A stretch of DNA of 45,254 nucleotides from Falsiroseomonas tokyonensis (GTDB taxonomy: Bacteria > Pseudomonadota > Alphaproteobacteria > Acetobacterales > Acetobacteraceae), in NCBI RefSeq assembly GCF_019024325.1, contig NZ_JAFNJS010000016.1:1-45254 (forward strand), given 5' to 3'. The position numbers and the translations under genes were made by a program. The notes under the pieces are model-generated. The model worked only from the letters and a program-made list of their open reading frames with translations, did not search any database and was not told where the DNA came from. Each line of letters starts with the position of its first letter. Positions within the stretch are counted from its first letter, which is position 1. This document shows positions 32,235 through 40,100 of this stretch, one piece after another.

Positions 32235-34270
32235 CGCGCTTCGGCTCCTGGCCCTTGGCGGGGAAGGCAATCGCCGTCGCTGCGGTGATCGGCGTGCTCG
32301 GCGCGCTCTGGTCCTGCTTGGCATCGCTCATCTTCCTGATCGGCACGGGACTTCTCGATGCGCAGCACGACGTGCCCCTGGCGCAATTCTGGACCTACCT
32401 CCGCTACTACCCGGACCACCCGGTTGTCAGCCTTTGGCTCCGCATCGCCGGCGGCGCCGCTACCGTCCTTGTGGTCGCCCTCGTTGCCGCTCTCGCAGTC
32501 CGGAGGGTGCGAGCCGGCGACCGCCCGCTGCACGGTGAGACCGGCTATGCGGGCGAGGCAGAGATCCGCGAGAACCGGTTCCGGGACGTCAGCGACAGCA
32601 TCCATGTCGGTCGCACTGGACGCCGCTACCTGACCTTCGGCGGGCCGGAACATGTCGCGCTCTACGCGCCGACGCGCAGCGGCAAGGGCGTCGGCGTCGT
32701 TATCCCGAACTGCCTGCTGTGGGACGGCAGCCTCGTCGTCCTCGACGTGAAGAAGGAGAATTGGGGGGCAAGCGCCGGCATCCGCGCCGAGGCCGGGCAG
32801 CGCGTCTTCCTTTTCGATCCGCTTGACCCAGAGGGTCGTACCGCCCGCTACAACCCGCTGAGCTATGTGCGCCGCGGCACGATCGACGCCTTCGACGACA
32901 TCCAGCGCATCGCGCAGATGCTCTACCCCGAGGCGACCGGCGACCAGGAATTCTGGACCAACAGCGCGCGCTCGGCCTTCATCGGCGTCACGGCCTTCCT
33001 TGCCGAGACGCCGGGGCTACCGCTGACGCTTGGGGAGGTGCTGCGCATGTTCACGCGCCGCGACCTGCAGGGCTACCTGACAGGGACGATCGAGGCGCGA
33101 CGCCTCGCCGGGAAACCCTATACGGCCGCCTGCATCAGCGCGCTGAACGACTACCTCGGCGGCTCGGCCGACACCGTCAGCGGGATACGGAAATCTGTCA
33201 CGACGAAGCTCGTGCTCTGGTTCAACCCGCGCATCGACGCAGCGACGGCGGAGAGCGACTTTGACCTCCGGCGGCTGCGCTACAACCTCCACGCCATCTA
33301 CGTTGGCGTCACGCCGGACAATATCGACCGGCTGCGGCCGCTGCTCGCGCTGTTCTTCCAGCAGGTCGTGGACGTGACCGTGAAGACGCTGCCGCAGCAC
33401 GACCCGGCGGCACGGCACCAGGTGCTCATGGTGCTCGACGAATTTCCGCTGCTTGGCGCCATGCCGACGTTGACGAGTGCCTTCGCCTTCGTGGCCGGCT
33501 ACGGCGTGCGGATGCTGCTCGTGCTCCAGAGCAAGGCGCAGATGCGGGCGACCTACGGCCCGGACGTCGCGACAACCGTCCTCGACAACTGCGGCGCCGA
33601 AGTCGTCTTCGGCACGAAGGACCTGACGCTAATGAAGGAGCTGTCGGAGCGGCTTGGCTACGACACCGTCGAATCCCTCACCCGTTCCGGGCCGCGCTTC
33701 GGCGGATGGTGGAACCGCGACCGGCAAAGCCAGTCCGCTTCGGCGCAGCGGCGCGCGCTCATGCTGCCGCAGGAGATCGCGCGGCTTGGTGCGCGCGAAG
33801 AGATCGTCCTGCGAGCCGGCATGCGGCCGGTCCGCGCGACGCGCATCCGGCACTACGAGGAAAAGCGCTTCACGCGCCTACTGCGGCCGGCGCCGGTCGT
33901 GCCGCCGATCGCTATCGACGTCCGCTACGACGGCGGGAGCCCGCCGCTGCCCGAGCCGGTGCAGTCGGCGGCCGGACCCGTAGCTCCAGCCCCCACACTC
34001 GCACCGCCGATCGAGGTGCAGCCGCACCAGGCGGACGCGCTGTGGGCGGCGGTCGCTGGCGCGCCCGTCGATCTCTCGGAGATGGGCCTCGACGACGGCA
34101 AGGCGGCCGTCGCCGCCCTGATCGCAGCCGTGCCGACGGCGCGGAAGCCGGCGGCGGCCGAGGTGCAGGGCGAGGACAAGGCCGAGGGTGAACGCCCGAA
34201 GCCGCGGCCGCGGGGGAGGAGATTGGATGACGGTCGAGCCTCCCTTCCTCGTGCCGAGGCGCATCCGTGA
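32231..34270 (+). CDS. virD4: VirD4/TraG-type coupling protein
   Basis: 679 residues from a GTG overlapping virB11. Two N-terminal transmembrane helices (about 14-36 and 73-95), then the ATPase domain with Walker A APTRSGKGVGVVIP (about 142-155), VVLDVKKENW, Walker B VLMVLDEFPLLG (about 398-409) and the LVLQSKAQ motif. The last 140 residues are Pro/Ala/Arg-rich and less conserved. It recruits the relaxase-DNA complex to the secretion channel. A small gene with its own strong ribosome-binding site overlaps the 3' end in another frame. Confidence 0.95.
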   Translation: MTRFGSWPLAGKAIAVAAVIGVLGALWSCLASLIFLIGTGLLDAQHDVPLAQFWTYLRYYPDHPVVSLWLRIAGGAATVLVVALVAALAVRRVRAGDRPLHGETGYAGEAEIRENRFRDVSDSIHVGRTGRRYLTFGGPEHVALYAPTRSGKGVGVVIPNCLLWDGSLVVLDVKKENWGASAGIRAEAGQRVFLFDPLDPEGRTARYNPLSYVRRGTIDAFDDIQRIAQMLYPEATGDQEFWTNSARSAFIGVTAFLAETPGLPLTLGEVLRMFTRRDLQGYLTGTIEARRLAGKPYTAACISALNDYLGGSADTVSGIRKSVTTKLVLWFNPRIDAATAESDFDLRRLRYNLHAIYVGVTPDNIDRLRPLLALFFQQVVDVTVKTLPQHDPAARHQVLMVLDEFPLLGAMPTLTSAFAFVAGYGVRMLLVLQSKAQMRATYGPDVATTVLDNCGAEVVFGTKDLTLMKELSERLGYDTVESLTRSGPRFGGWWNRDRQSQSASAQRRALMLPQEIARLGAREEIVLRAGMRPVRATRIRHYEEKRFTRLLRPAPVVPPIAIDVRYDGGSPPLPEPVQSAAGPVAPAPTLAPPIEVQPHQADALWAAVAGAPVDLSEMGLDDGKAAVAALIAAVPTARKPAAAEVQGEDKAEGERPKPRPRGRRLDDGRASLPRAEAHP

Positions 34271-34424
34271 CCGGCCTGCGCAGAAGAGCGCGTTGCTTCG
34301 CCAGTAGATAGCGGAGGAGGTCGCCGACCGCACACTGTGTGCGGTCGCGGCCCTGGGGAATGTCGTGAACGCCAAGCAGGCCAAGGCCTGGATCGAGGCC
34401 GTAGTCGCGGCCCTACCGGTGTAA
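34227..34424 (+). pseudogene. Small gene interrupted by an in-frame TAG
   Basis: GGGGGAGGAG precedes ATG 34227, inside the virD4 end. The frame gives 26 codons (MTVEPPFLVPRRIRDRPAQK and six more) to a TAG at 34305-34307. It then continues open for 38 codons with protein-like sequence (EEVADRTLCAVAALGNVV, QAKAWIEAVVAALPV) to a TAA at 34422. If intact it would be a 65-residue protein. Possible explanations are an amber mutation, read-through, a sequencing error, or re-initiation at an internal GTG (34365). The palindrome at 34326-34346 lies within the second part. Confidence 0.5.
34326..34346. promoter_or_regulatory. Perfect palindrome, relaxosome-region element 1
   Basis: GACCGCACAC, one base (T), then its exact reverse complement: 10 + 1 + 10. 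It lies 99 bases before the LPD7 gene start. The core CGCACAC-N-GTGTGCG recurs at 37086 and 37166. Its form fits an operator for a dimeric regulator. Confidence 0.6.
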
Positions 34425-34444
34425 TCGGAGAGAGGGAGGTCGTT

Positions 34445-35245
34445 ATGCTTCAGCGTGCCCGCGAGGCCCTGACGCCGAGCAATGTCATAAAACAGGCGCC
34501 CATCACCGTCTCGCATCGCGCCGAAAGCGAGGTGCGACACACCGATCCGGAGGCTATCCGCCGCCGCTATTACACCCAGGACAGCGGTGTCGAGCGACGC
34601 TACTTCGACGACTACCAGGGCAAGAACCTTGCCTTCCAGGCAGGCGCCGGCCGCGTGGCGTCGAAGCGCGAGGACCTAAACACCATCCGCGCCATGCTCG
34701 ATGTTGCGGAGGCGCGCGGCTGGCGCGAGGTCGCGCTCAAGGGGACAGCAGCCTTCCGGCGCGAGGCATGGATCGAGGCGGCGGCACGTGGCCTGCCCGC
34801 GCAGGGTCACCGCGCCAGCGACCTCGACCAGCAGGAGGCGGAGCGGCGCCGCGCGCTGCGCCAGCCGGTGAAGCAGCCGGTACAGGCCGCCCCGGCGCAG
34901 ACGGTGGCAGCTCCCCCAGCCGCCGTGTCGCATCCCCGGAGCAAGGCGGAAGCAGGTCTCTCGGCCGATGGGCAGCTCGTCCTCCGCGCCATTGAGGCGA
35001 AGGTCGACGCCTCCATGCACAGACTAACGATGGAGGCGAAGGCCGAGCTAAAGGCCTTCGCTGTCACTGAGCTAGCCCAAAAGGAGAGCCGAGACGGGCC
35101 GGTCGCCCTGACGCCAAAGCAGCGCGGCGTGACGACTGCAGCCAGGCTCGTCGAGCCCCGCCAGCCTGCCCCGGCACCCGCCGCGCCAACAGCTGCTCAA
35201 CTGCCGCCTGAGCAGTTCGAGCAGCGCCTCGCGCGGCGGCGCTGA
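34445..35245 (+). CDS. LPD7-domain protein (relaxosome-associated)
   Basis: 266 residues; GGGAGG six bases before the ATG. Residues about 35-130 match the LPD7 (large polyvalent protein-associated) domain: RRRYYTQDSGVERRYFDDYQ, AFQAGAGRVASKREDL and REVALKGTAAFRREAWIEAA, ending ARGLPAQGHRASDLD. The rest is an Ala/Pro/Gln-rich linker and helical tail. LPD7 is normally found inside large relaxases or conjugation proteins; here it stands alone, two bases before the HUH relaxase. A role in holding or modifying the relaxase-DNA complex is inference. Confidence 0.82.
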   Translation: MLQRAREALTPSNVIKQAPITVSHRAESEVRHTDPEAIRRRYYTQDSGVERRYFDDYQGKNLAFQAGAGRVASKREDLNTIRAMLDVAEARGWREVALKGTAAFRREAWIEAAARGLPAQGHRASDLDQQEAERRRALRQPVKQPVQAAPAQTVAAPPAAVSHPRSKAEAGLSADGQLVLRAIEAKVDASMHRLTMEAKAELKAFAVTELAQKESRDGPVALTPKQRGVTTAARLVEPRQPAPAPAAPTAAQLPPEQFEQRLARRR

Positions 35246-35247
35246 CC

Positions 35248-36321
35248 ATGCCGCGCAACGGCGAGGATCCCTGGCGCCTGGCGGAGCGCCGGAGCGGGAC
35301 GGACACCCCCCTCACCACAGGTCACCGCCCTTCCCTCTCGCCCGACGCCAAAGCGCGGCTGGCGCGCATCGTGCGCCGCGCGCCTGAAGTGATGGTGAAG
35401 ATCACCGGCCGCTCGCGCGGCATCGTCCACCTGAAGTCCCACTTCGACTACCTGACGCGTAACGGCCGCCTGGAGGCCGAGACGCAGGACGGCCAGCCGG
35501 TCTCCGACCGCGCTGCCCTACGGGCGCTGCATGAAGACTGGCTCATGGCAAACGCGCTGATGGAGCGGGACCGCGGCGTGCGCGTCGGGCCGGAGAAGGC
35601 GCAATCGGTCGGCATCATCCTCTCGATGCCCGTCGGTGCGCCGCCCGACCGCGTGCAGGACGCCGCCCGCGCCTGGGCGCGGGAGACCTTCGGCAATCGC
35701 CACGATTGGCTGATGGTCCGGCACGACGACCGGGACCATCCGCACGTGCACGTCACCGTCCGCGCCGTGGGTAGCGATGGCCGGCGCCTGGTTGCCGGCC
35801 CGGCCGACCTCCAGGCGTGGCGGGAGCGGTTCGCCACCGAGCTGCGGCGGCTCGGAGTGGTGGCGGAGGCCACGCCGCGGCATGCGCGGGGCCTGGTCGC
35901 CAAGGCGGAGCGGACCGTGGTGCGGGAAGTGCGGCTGCGCGGCCTCGAGCCGCGCGCCGTCCGCGAGGAGCGGCGGAGGGCCGCTGGCGACGCGGCCGCG
36001 CCACTACGCGAGCCCCAAGGTTGGGAGAAGGCGATCCAGCAGCGGCAGGCGTCCATTCGAGCCGCCTACCTGACTAACGCCGAGATCCTGGACGCGGGCG
36101 ACGAGACCGACCGGCGTCTGGCGGCCGACATCCGCACCTTTGTCGCGGGCATGCCAGTTCCACTGAATCGGCGGCAGGCGCTTGCAGCAGAACTGCGGCG
36201 CGGCCGGGACGCCCCCACCGCCACACCGCTGTTGCCGCCTGAGCCCGCAATCCCGACGCTTGGGCAGGGCAGCTTGCCGACGCCTGTCCCCGAACCCAAT
36301 CCGCTGCGCCGCAGGAAATAG
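35248..36321 (+). CDS. HUH relaxase, VirD2/MOBP-like
   Basis: 357 residues. The relaxase domain shows a Tyr-bearing motif I (HLKSHFDYLTRNG, about 59-71), SVGIILSMPVGAPPD (motif II region) and the metal-binding motif III HPHVHVTVRAVG (about 164-175) with three His at alternating positions. The C-terminal half is Arg-rich and helical, then Pro-rich. The relaxase nicks one strand at oriT and leads it into the recipient through VirD4/VirB. The start is two bases after the LPD7 gene. The family assignment to MOBP rests on motif layout only. Confidence 0.88.
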   Translation: MPRNGEDPWRLAERRSGTDTPLTTGHRPSLSPDAKARLARIVRRAPEVMVKITGRSRGIVHLKSHFDYLTRNGRLEAETQDGQPVSDRAALRALHEDWLMANALMERDRGVRVGPEKAQSVGIILSMPVGAPPDRVQDAARAWARETFGNRHDWLMVRHDDRDHPHVHVTVRAVGSDGRRLVAGPADLQAWRERFATELRRLGVVAEATPRHARGLVAKAERTVVREVRLRGLEPRAVREERRRAAGDAAAPLREPQGWEKAIQQRQASIRAAYLTNAEILDAGDETDRRLAADIRTFVAGMPVPLNRRQALAAELRRGRDAPTATPLLPPEPAIPTLGQGSLPTPVPEPNPLRRRK

Positions 36322-36322
36322 T

Positions 36323-36345
36323 GGATTGCACAGCGTGTGCGGTCC
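36323..36345. promoter_or_regulatory. Imperfect palindrome between convergent relaxase and MobC genes
   Basis: GGATTGCACA pairs with TGTGCGGTCC across GCG; the two non-Watson-Crick positions are G-U compatible. It lies just after the relaxase stop (36321) and before the MobC end (36371). It shares half-site TGTGCGGTC with the palindrome at 34326. It could be a terminator stem, a binding site, or both. Confidence 0.45.
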
Positions 36346-36370
36346 ATCGCCTACTTCGACAATTAGCGCT

Positions 36371-37012
36371 TTAGCCATTGAAGGATGCGGGCCTCCTCGG
36401 CTTCGGCCGGCGCTTTGCTCGCGACCGCCCCTCGCGCTCCTCAGCCTCGGCGATCAGCCCTCGCGGCACTCCCTCCAAACCCTCTCGAACCTGCCCCCAA
36501 CGCCCCAAGTTGCCGGTGTAGATCGCCAGGAGGCGGCGCAACTGTGCGCGGACCAGCCTCGCTGCCTCTTTGGCCTCCGCCCCCTGCCCAGCCGGATACT
36601 CGCCCTTCTGGACGGCAACGTTTAGAGCGCGGGCAATCTGGTTGACGTTGTTGCCGATACGCCTGAGCTCGCCACCAAGCTCCCGCAACGCCTCTGCCTC
36701 TTCCGGGCCCCACTGCGGGCGCCCAGCCAGGTGAACGACTGCGAGAGAGCGCAGGTAGGCGGCTACCGGCATGCCCCGAGCCCGTGCAGCGGCGAGCAGG
36801 AGCTCGCGCTCTCCTTCGCGCAGCCGCACCGTGACATGGAAGCCAGCAGCACCGAGGGGCGGCTCCGGCTCGTGCTCCGCGACGGCACCTTCGACCACCC
36901 TGCGAAGGGCGGCGGAAACGCCTCCGTGCGGCCTGGCCCAGGCCTTGAAGCGATCCGCGAGATCGCGGTCCACATAGGCGTTGAGGAGCGTCTTATCGGC
37001 GGGTACGGGCAT
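36371..37012 (-). CDS. mobC: MobC-like relaxosome accessory protein
   Basis: 213 residues. The N-terminal part (LLNAYVDRDLADRFKAWARPHGGVSAALRRVVE) looks like a ribbon-helix-helix DNA-binding segment. The MobC hallmark RRIGNNVNQIARALNVAV is at about 120-137, after FHVTVRLREGERELLLAAARARG. The C-terminus is basic (RSRAKRRPKPRR). MobC proteins open or mark oriT for the relaxase, and as DNA binders they often repress their own promoter. ATG 37012 was chosen; a GTG at 37030 would add six residues. It is transcribed toward the relaxase gene, which faces it. Confidence 0.87.
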   Translation of the reverse strand: MPVPADKTLLNAYVDRDLADRFKAWARPHGGVSAALRRVVEGAVAEHEPEPPLGAAGFHVTVRLREGERELLLAAARARGMPVAAYLRSLAVVHLAGRPQWGPEEAEALRELGGELRRIGNNVNQIARALNVAVQKGEYPAGQGAEAKEAARLVRAQLRRLLAIYTGNLGRWGQVREGLEGVPRGLIAEAEEREGRSRAKRRPKPRRPASFNG

Positions 37013-37085
37013 GCTTGTCTCATAGAACACCTACAACAAGCATATCCGGCCCTAGTCCGACTTGGCCAGTACTCCCTCCTTCGAA

Positions 37086-37100
37086 CGCACACTGTGTGCG
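37086..37100. promoter_or_regulatory. Palindrome CGCACAC-T-GTGTGCG, element 3
   Basis: A perfect 7 + 1 + 7 dyad, 74 bases upstream of the mobC start, inside the larger inverted repeat 37068-37129. It has the same core as 34326-34346. Confidence 0.6.
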
Positions 37101-37165
37101 ATGGATCTGGGCAAGAGGGAGGGAGTGCTATGCAGCGCTCCGCTCTCATCCGTGATGGTCCCTAC

Positions 37166-37180
37166 CGCACACCGTGTGCG
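37166..37180. promoter_or_regulatory. Palindrome CGCACAC-C-GTGTGCG, element 4
   Basis: A perfect 7 + 1 + 7 dyad centred 80 bases from element 3, just past the end of the TOPRIM gene (37199). The spacing of about eight helical turns would place bound proteins on the same DNA face. Confidence 0.6.
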
Positions 37181-37198
37181 ATCCTTCGGGCCAGCACC

Positions 37199-38092
37199 CT
37201 ACCCTATGCCGGCACGCAGGTCGTCGTTCCAGTCCTTGTTGGCCGGGAGCAGGCGCTCAAACGCGACCTCGAACCCAGCCGCAATCTGGGCAAGCCGCTC
37301 CGCCAGACGCTCTCCCCCCGTGCCGCGATCCGTCGCAGCCACCAGCAGGCTCCCCGGCACCAGCAGCGTCCGAAGGGACCCGATTGCGGCGTCCCGCCAA
37401 CCGCCCCCGGTCGAGACGTAGCGCGTGCACTCTCGCCATCCCTCCAGACTGGCAAGGCTCAGCGCGTCGATCATGCCCTCGCACACAACGAGGCGCCGCG
37501 ACTTTTCGGCGCCGGCCGCAAAGATCGCTTTGGTCCCACCGGCTACGAACCCCTTGTAGCGCGGGCCACGCATCTCCCATCCGACGATCCGGCCCTCAGC
37601 ATCCGCATGGGCACCCCAGCCCGTGCCGAGAATGCCCTCGCGCAAACAGCCCTCTGCCACGACGCGGGAGACGGTCGATGCAGGCAATCCCCGCTCCCCG
37701 ATTAGGTAGCGCCATCCTGCAGATCCTACCCGTGGCGGCGGCGCCTTGTGCCAAGCATCCGGGTCGAACTTCAACCGCTTCGGCGCCGCCTCGGCCGGTT
37801 GCAAGCTCGGCGCGATGCCGGCAAGCGGCCGTAGTCGCTGCCGCGCATGACCGAGGGTGCCGCCCCAGACGTGCTGCGCCAGGGCCAACACGTCACCGCG
37901 CCCGCTACCGAGGGGATCGAACCACCCCCTGCCCTCGTGCGTAACAATGACGATGCGCCCTGCGCCAAGCCGGTACTTCACCGCCCGGCGCGTGCTCTCA
38001 GCTATATCGAGCTGCCACCCCGCCCGTTCGAGCACCGTCCGGCAGTCCACCCGCGCTCGGAGCGCGTCGATCTCGTTGTCGTATCCGGCCAT
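37199..38092 (-). CDS. DUF3991/TOPRIM domain protein (plasmid primase-like)
   Basis: 297 residues, ATG at 38092 with GAGGG upstream. The first 40 residues (NEIDALRARVDCRTVLERAGW) resemble the start of a zinc-less primase-like domain. Then a DUF3991-like part (WRYLIGERGLPASTVSRVVAEG, about 133-154) leads to a TOPRIM fold with RLVVCEGMIDALSLASL (Glu about 211) and VAATDRGTGGERLAERL (Asp about 257), the acidic residues that bind Mg. Such proteins occur on conjugative plasmids and may prime DNA after transfer. It has a 33-nt dyad in its leader about 184 bases upstream. Confidence 0.85.
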   Translation of the reverse strand: MAGYDNEIDALRARVDCRTVLERAGWQLDIAESTRRAVKYRLGAGRIVIVTHEGRGWFDPLGSGRGDVLALAQHVWGGTLGHARQRLRPLAGIAPSLQPAEAAPKRLKFDPDAWHKAPPPRVGSAGWRYLIGERGLPASTVSRVVAEGCLREGILGTGWGAHADAEGRIVGWEMRGPRYKGFVAGGTKAIFAAGAEKSRRLVVCEGMIDALSLASLEGWRECTRYVSTGGGWRDAAIGSLRTLLVPGSLLVAATDRGTGGERLAERLAQIAAGFEVAFERLLPANKDWNDDLRAGIG

Positions 38093-38275
38093 GATGCCCT
38101 CACCAGCGGCTTGAGAGGCACGCTCGGCGCGCCTTCCTGGTTGCCCGCTTTCAGCGGCCACGCGCACCGCCACGGCCGTTATCTGGGGTCACAACGCAAT
38201 CCGGCCTGCGCCGGCCGCGCGGCGGCCCCGCCAGGCGATCCGAAGCGGGTGTGACGTGCCTTAAGGCGCGTGTCT

Positions 38276-38308
38276 GGGGAACCTTGGGGCGGCGCCACGT
38301 GGTTCCCC
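38276..38308 (-). promoter_or_regulatory. 33-nt dyad in the TOPRIM-gene leader (diverged copy C)
   Basis: The same length as 3588-3620, with an identical left arm of 21 bases (starting GGGGAACC). The right arm is changed but still pairs at the outer 8 bp (GGTTCCCC) and the inner 4 bp. Its left end is 184 bases upstream of the ATG at 38092, against 179 in copies A and B. Bases just 5' on the plus strand (TAAGGCGCGTG) also match copies A/B (TAGGGCGCATG). Confidence 0.6.
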
Positions 38309-38338
38309 TTCAATCGGCGCCGGAGGCGCGGGAAGGAG

Positions 38339-39355
38339 CTATCTCACCTCGACCAGACGCAGGTCGCCGCAGGGCAGTTCCACCACCTCGCCTTCGACTT
38401 CCACCAAAGCGAGTCCGCTGCCGGACGGCTTCCTGTCGAGCACAAGGGCGCCGCGCTTCCCATCGGCCATCGCGACTACGACTTCCGGCCGCTTGCCCGG
38501 CTTGGTGTTAGACGGCGTCGTCAAGGGCTTGGGGGATGAGGCGGGCGGATGGCGCGACTTGTCTGCCGATGGACTAACGGGTGGCGCTCGCGCAGGCTCG
38601 GGCTCGGGCTCGTCGGCGACGGACGGGGGAGGGGTATCCGTCGGGGCTTCCGGGGGCCGCTCCAGGGCAATGCTGTGCGTCGGCTTCCCGGTCACGGCAC
38701 CAATGATCCGCCGAGCCTCCGTCACCGTCAGCATTTCGTCCTTAGGCAGCGCCCCGACCGCCGTCTCCAGCATTTCTCGTGTTGGCTCCTTTGCCTTCTC
38801 CCACACCCCCTGGAGCTCGTAGAGCGCCCGCATATCGGCCTGGTCCAGGCGCGCCAGCAAGAAGGGCGGCAACGTCGGCACGGCGCGGAAGTGGCGCAGG
38901 CGCCAGTCCGGCAAGCCCGTGACGACAGCGATCTCCTTCACCTTCATCCCGCCTTCGGACAGCCGCCGGATCGCCTCCGCCAAGTCGCTGTTGTTGAGCC
39001 CGGCGCGGAGCTGGTTCTCGATGACCTGCGCCGTTAGTCCGGCCTGCTCCTCCTCCACCACGTAGGCTGGGATGTGGCTACGCTCCGCGAGCCTCGCCGC
39101 GCGCAGGCGCCGGGCGCCGTAGACCAGGCGGTAGCGGTCCCCAGCCAGTGGGCGCACGGCGATCGGCTGCAGGACGCCGACCACGCGGATGGAGGCGGCG
39201 AGCTGCTCAAGTTCCTCGGGGTCAAAAGCCTGCCGCGGCTGGTCCGGGTCCTCCTCCACCTGGTCAAGCCGCAGCTTCATTGCCGCGCCTGTGTCGTCGC
39301 CGAAAGAAGCCCGGAGCGAGGTCAGCATGCCGCCGCCAAAAGCTGCCTTAGCCAT
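38339..39355 (-). CDS. parB: ParB partition protein
   Basis: 338 residues. ParB N-domain: DQVEEDPDQPRQAFDPEEL, LAASIRVVGVLQPIAVRP, YRLVYGARRLRAARL (about 73-87) and the AQVIENQLRAGLN box (about 109-121). A helix-turn-helix follows (MKVKEIAVVTGLPDWRLRHF), then a Pro-rich linker (about 225-290). The C-terminus (GKRGALVLDRKPSGSGLALVEVEG) may dimerise. It binds parS-like sites and works with ParA. Its start overlaps parA's end by eight bases. I did not identify parS. Confidence 0.92.
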   Translation of the reverse strand: MAKAAFGGGMLTSLRASFGDDTGAAMKLRLDQVEEDPDQPRQAFDPEELEQLAASIRVVGVLQPIAVRPLAGDRYRLVYGARRLRAARLAERSHIPAYVVEEEQAGLTAQVIENQLRAGLNNSDLAEAIRRLSEGGMKVKEIAVVTGLPDWRLRHFRAVPTLPPFLLARLDQADMRALYELQGVWEKAKEPTREMLETAVGALPKDEMLTVTEARRIIGAVTGKPTHSIALERPPEAPTDTPPPSVADEPEPEPARAPPVSPSADKSRHPPASSPKPLTTPSNTKPGKRPEVVVAMADGKRGALVLDRKPSGSGLALVEVEGEVVELPCGDLRLVEVR

Positions 39356-40100
39356 GAGTCAGCTCCATGCTGGTTTCGATGCGAGAGAAGATGGCGCGGA
39401 TCTCCTCAGCTGCCTCGCGGCCGGCTTGACCCTTCATGCGCCAGACAGGGATGCCCTCACTGCCGGCCCTCGCATAAGCATCACGCTTTGCAACGATGCC
39501 GGGGAACAGAATTTTCCCTAGCTGGCCGGCAAGTTGCTCAAACAGCTCGCGCTCGCGCTTACTTTTGCGGTCGACCAGGGAGGGAAGGAGGCCAAGGAAG
39601 TGCGGCTCCTTCCGATTGTAGTGGGTGGCAACACCCTTGATGGCGCGCATGAGCTCGGTGATGCCAGCGAGGCTGTAGTCGTTGACGCCGATCGGCGCGA
39701 GGACTGCGTCGGCCGCGAGCAACCCGGCGAAGGTCCGCATACCAAGGGCAGGGGGCGTGTCTATGACGCAGATGTCGTAGGCTGAGTCGTTGGCGCGGAT
39801 GCTGTCGCGGAATACGCCAATAACAGATTCTGGTGCCCGCTCGACCTCCATCAGCGCCCGCGTTGAGCGGGTGAGAGTGCCGCCCCCGCCGTCACGTGGC
39901 CGGACTGCGGTCGCTTCACCAAAAAGCTGCACGCTCTCCACGGGGCAGCCGTAGGCTTGGAGCGTGTACGAGAGATTGGCTTGCTGATCGAGGTCGATGA
40001 CGAGGGTACGGTAGCGTTCTGCGAAGTACCAGGCAGCGTGCGCGACGATGTTGGTTTTCCCGACGCCGCCCTTCTCGTTCATCACCACAAGGGTCTTCAT
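39348..40100 (-). CDS. parA: ParA partition ATPase
   Basis: 250 residues. Deviant Walker A NEKGGVGKTNI (about 8-18), LVIDLDQQANLSYTL (Walker A' region), ICVIDTPPALGMRTFAGLLAADAVLAPI (Walker B region, about 110-137) and a ParA-type end. It lacks the N-terminal DNA-binding domain of Ia-type ParA, so it is Ib-like in length, though paired with a full-size ParB. Its ATG overlaps the toxin's stop (ATGA), placing partition and toxin-antitoxin in one transcript. Confidence 0.94.
   Translation of the reverse strand: MKTLVVMNEKGGVGKTNIVAHAAWYFAERYRTLVIDLDQQANLSYTLQAYGCPVESVQLFGEATAVRPRDGGGGTLTRSTRALMEVERAPESVIGVFRDSIRANDSAYDICVIDTPPALGMRTFAGLLAADAVLAPIGVNDYSLAGITELMRAIKGVATHYNRKEPHFLGLLPSLVDRKSKRERELFEQLAGQLGKILFPGIVAKRDAYARAGSEGIPVWRMKGQAGREAAEEIRAIFSRIETSMELTHG

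Larger units (their letters stand above)
37013..37198. other. Intergenic region upstream of mobC: candidate oriT and promoter
   Basis: 186 bases with nested dyads. Arms AGTACTCCCTCC (37068-37079) and GGAGGGAGTGCT (37118-37129, one G-T mismatch) enclose the palindrome CGCACAC-T-GTGTGCG. A second copy of the palindrome lies 80 bases away at 37166. CATATCCGG (37041-37049) is a one-mismatch look-alike of the IncP-type nic core. None of this proves oriT. Confidence 0.45.

Noticed and set aside
36731-37705. 324-codon plus-strand frame across mobC and the TOPRIM gene
   Set aside because: It crosses two well-supported minus-strand genes and an intergenic region, and shows no domain pattern.
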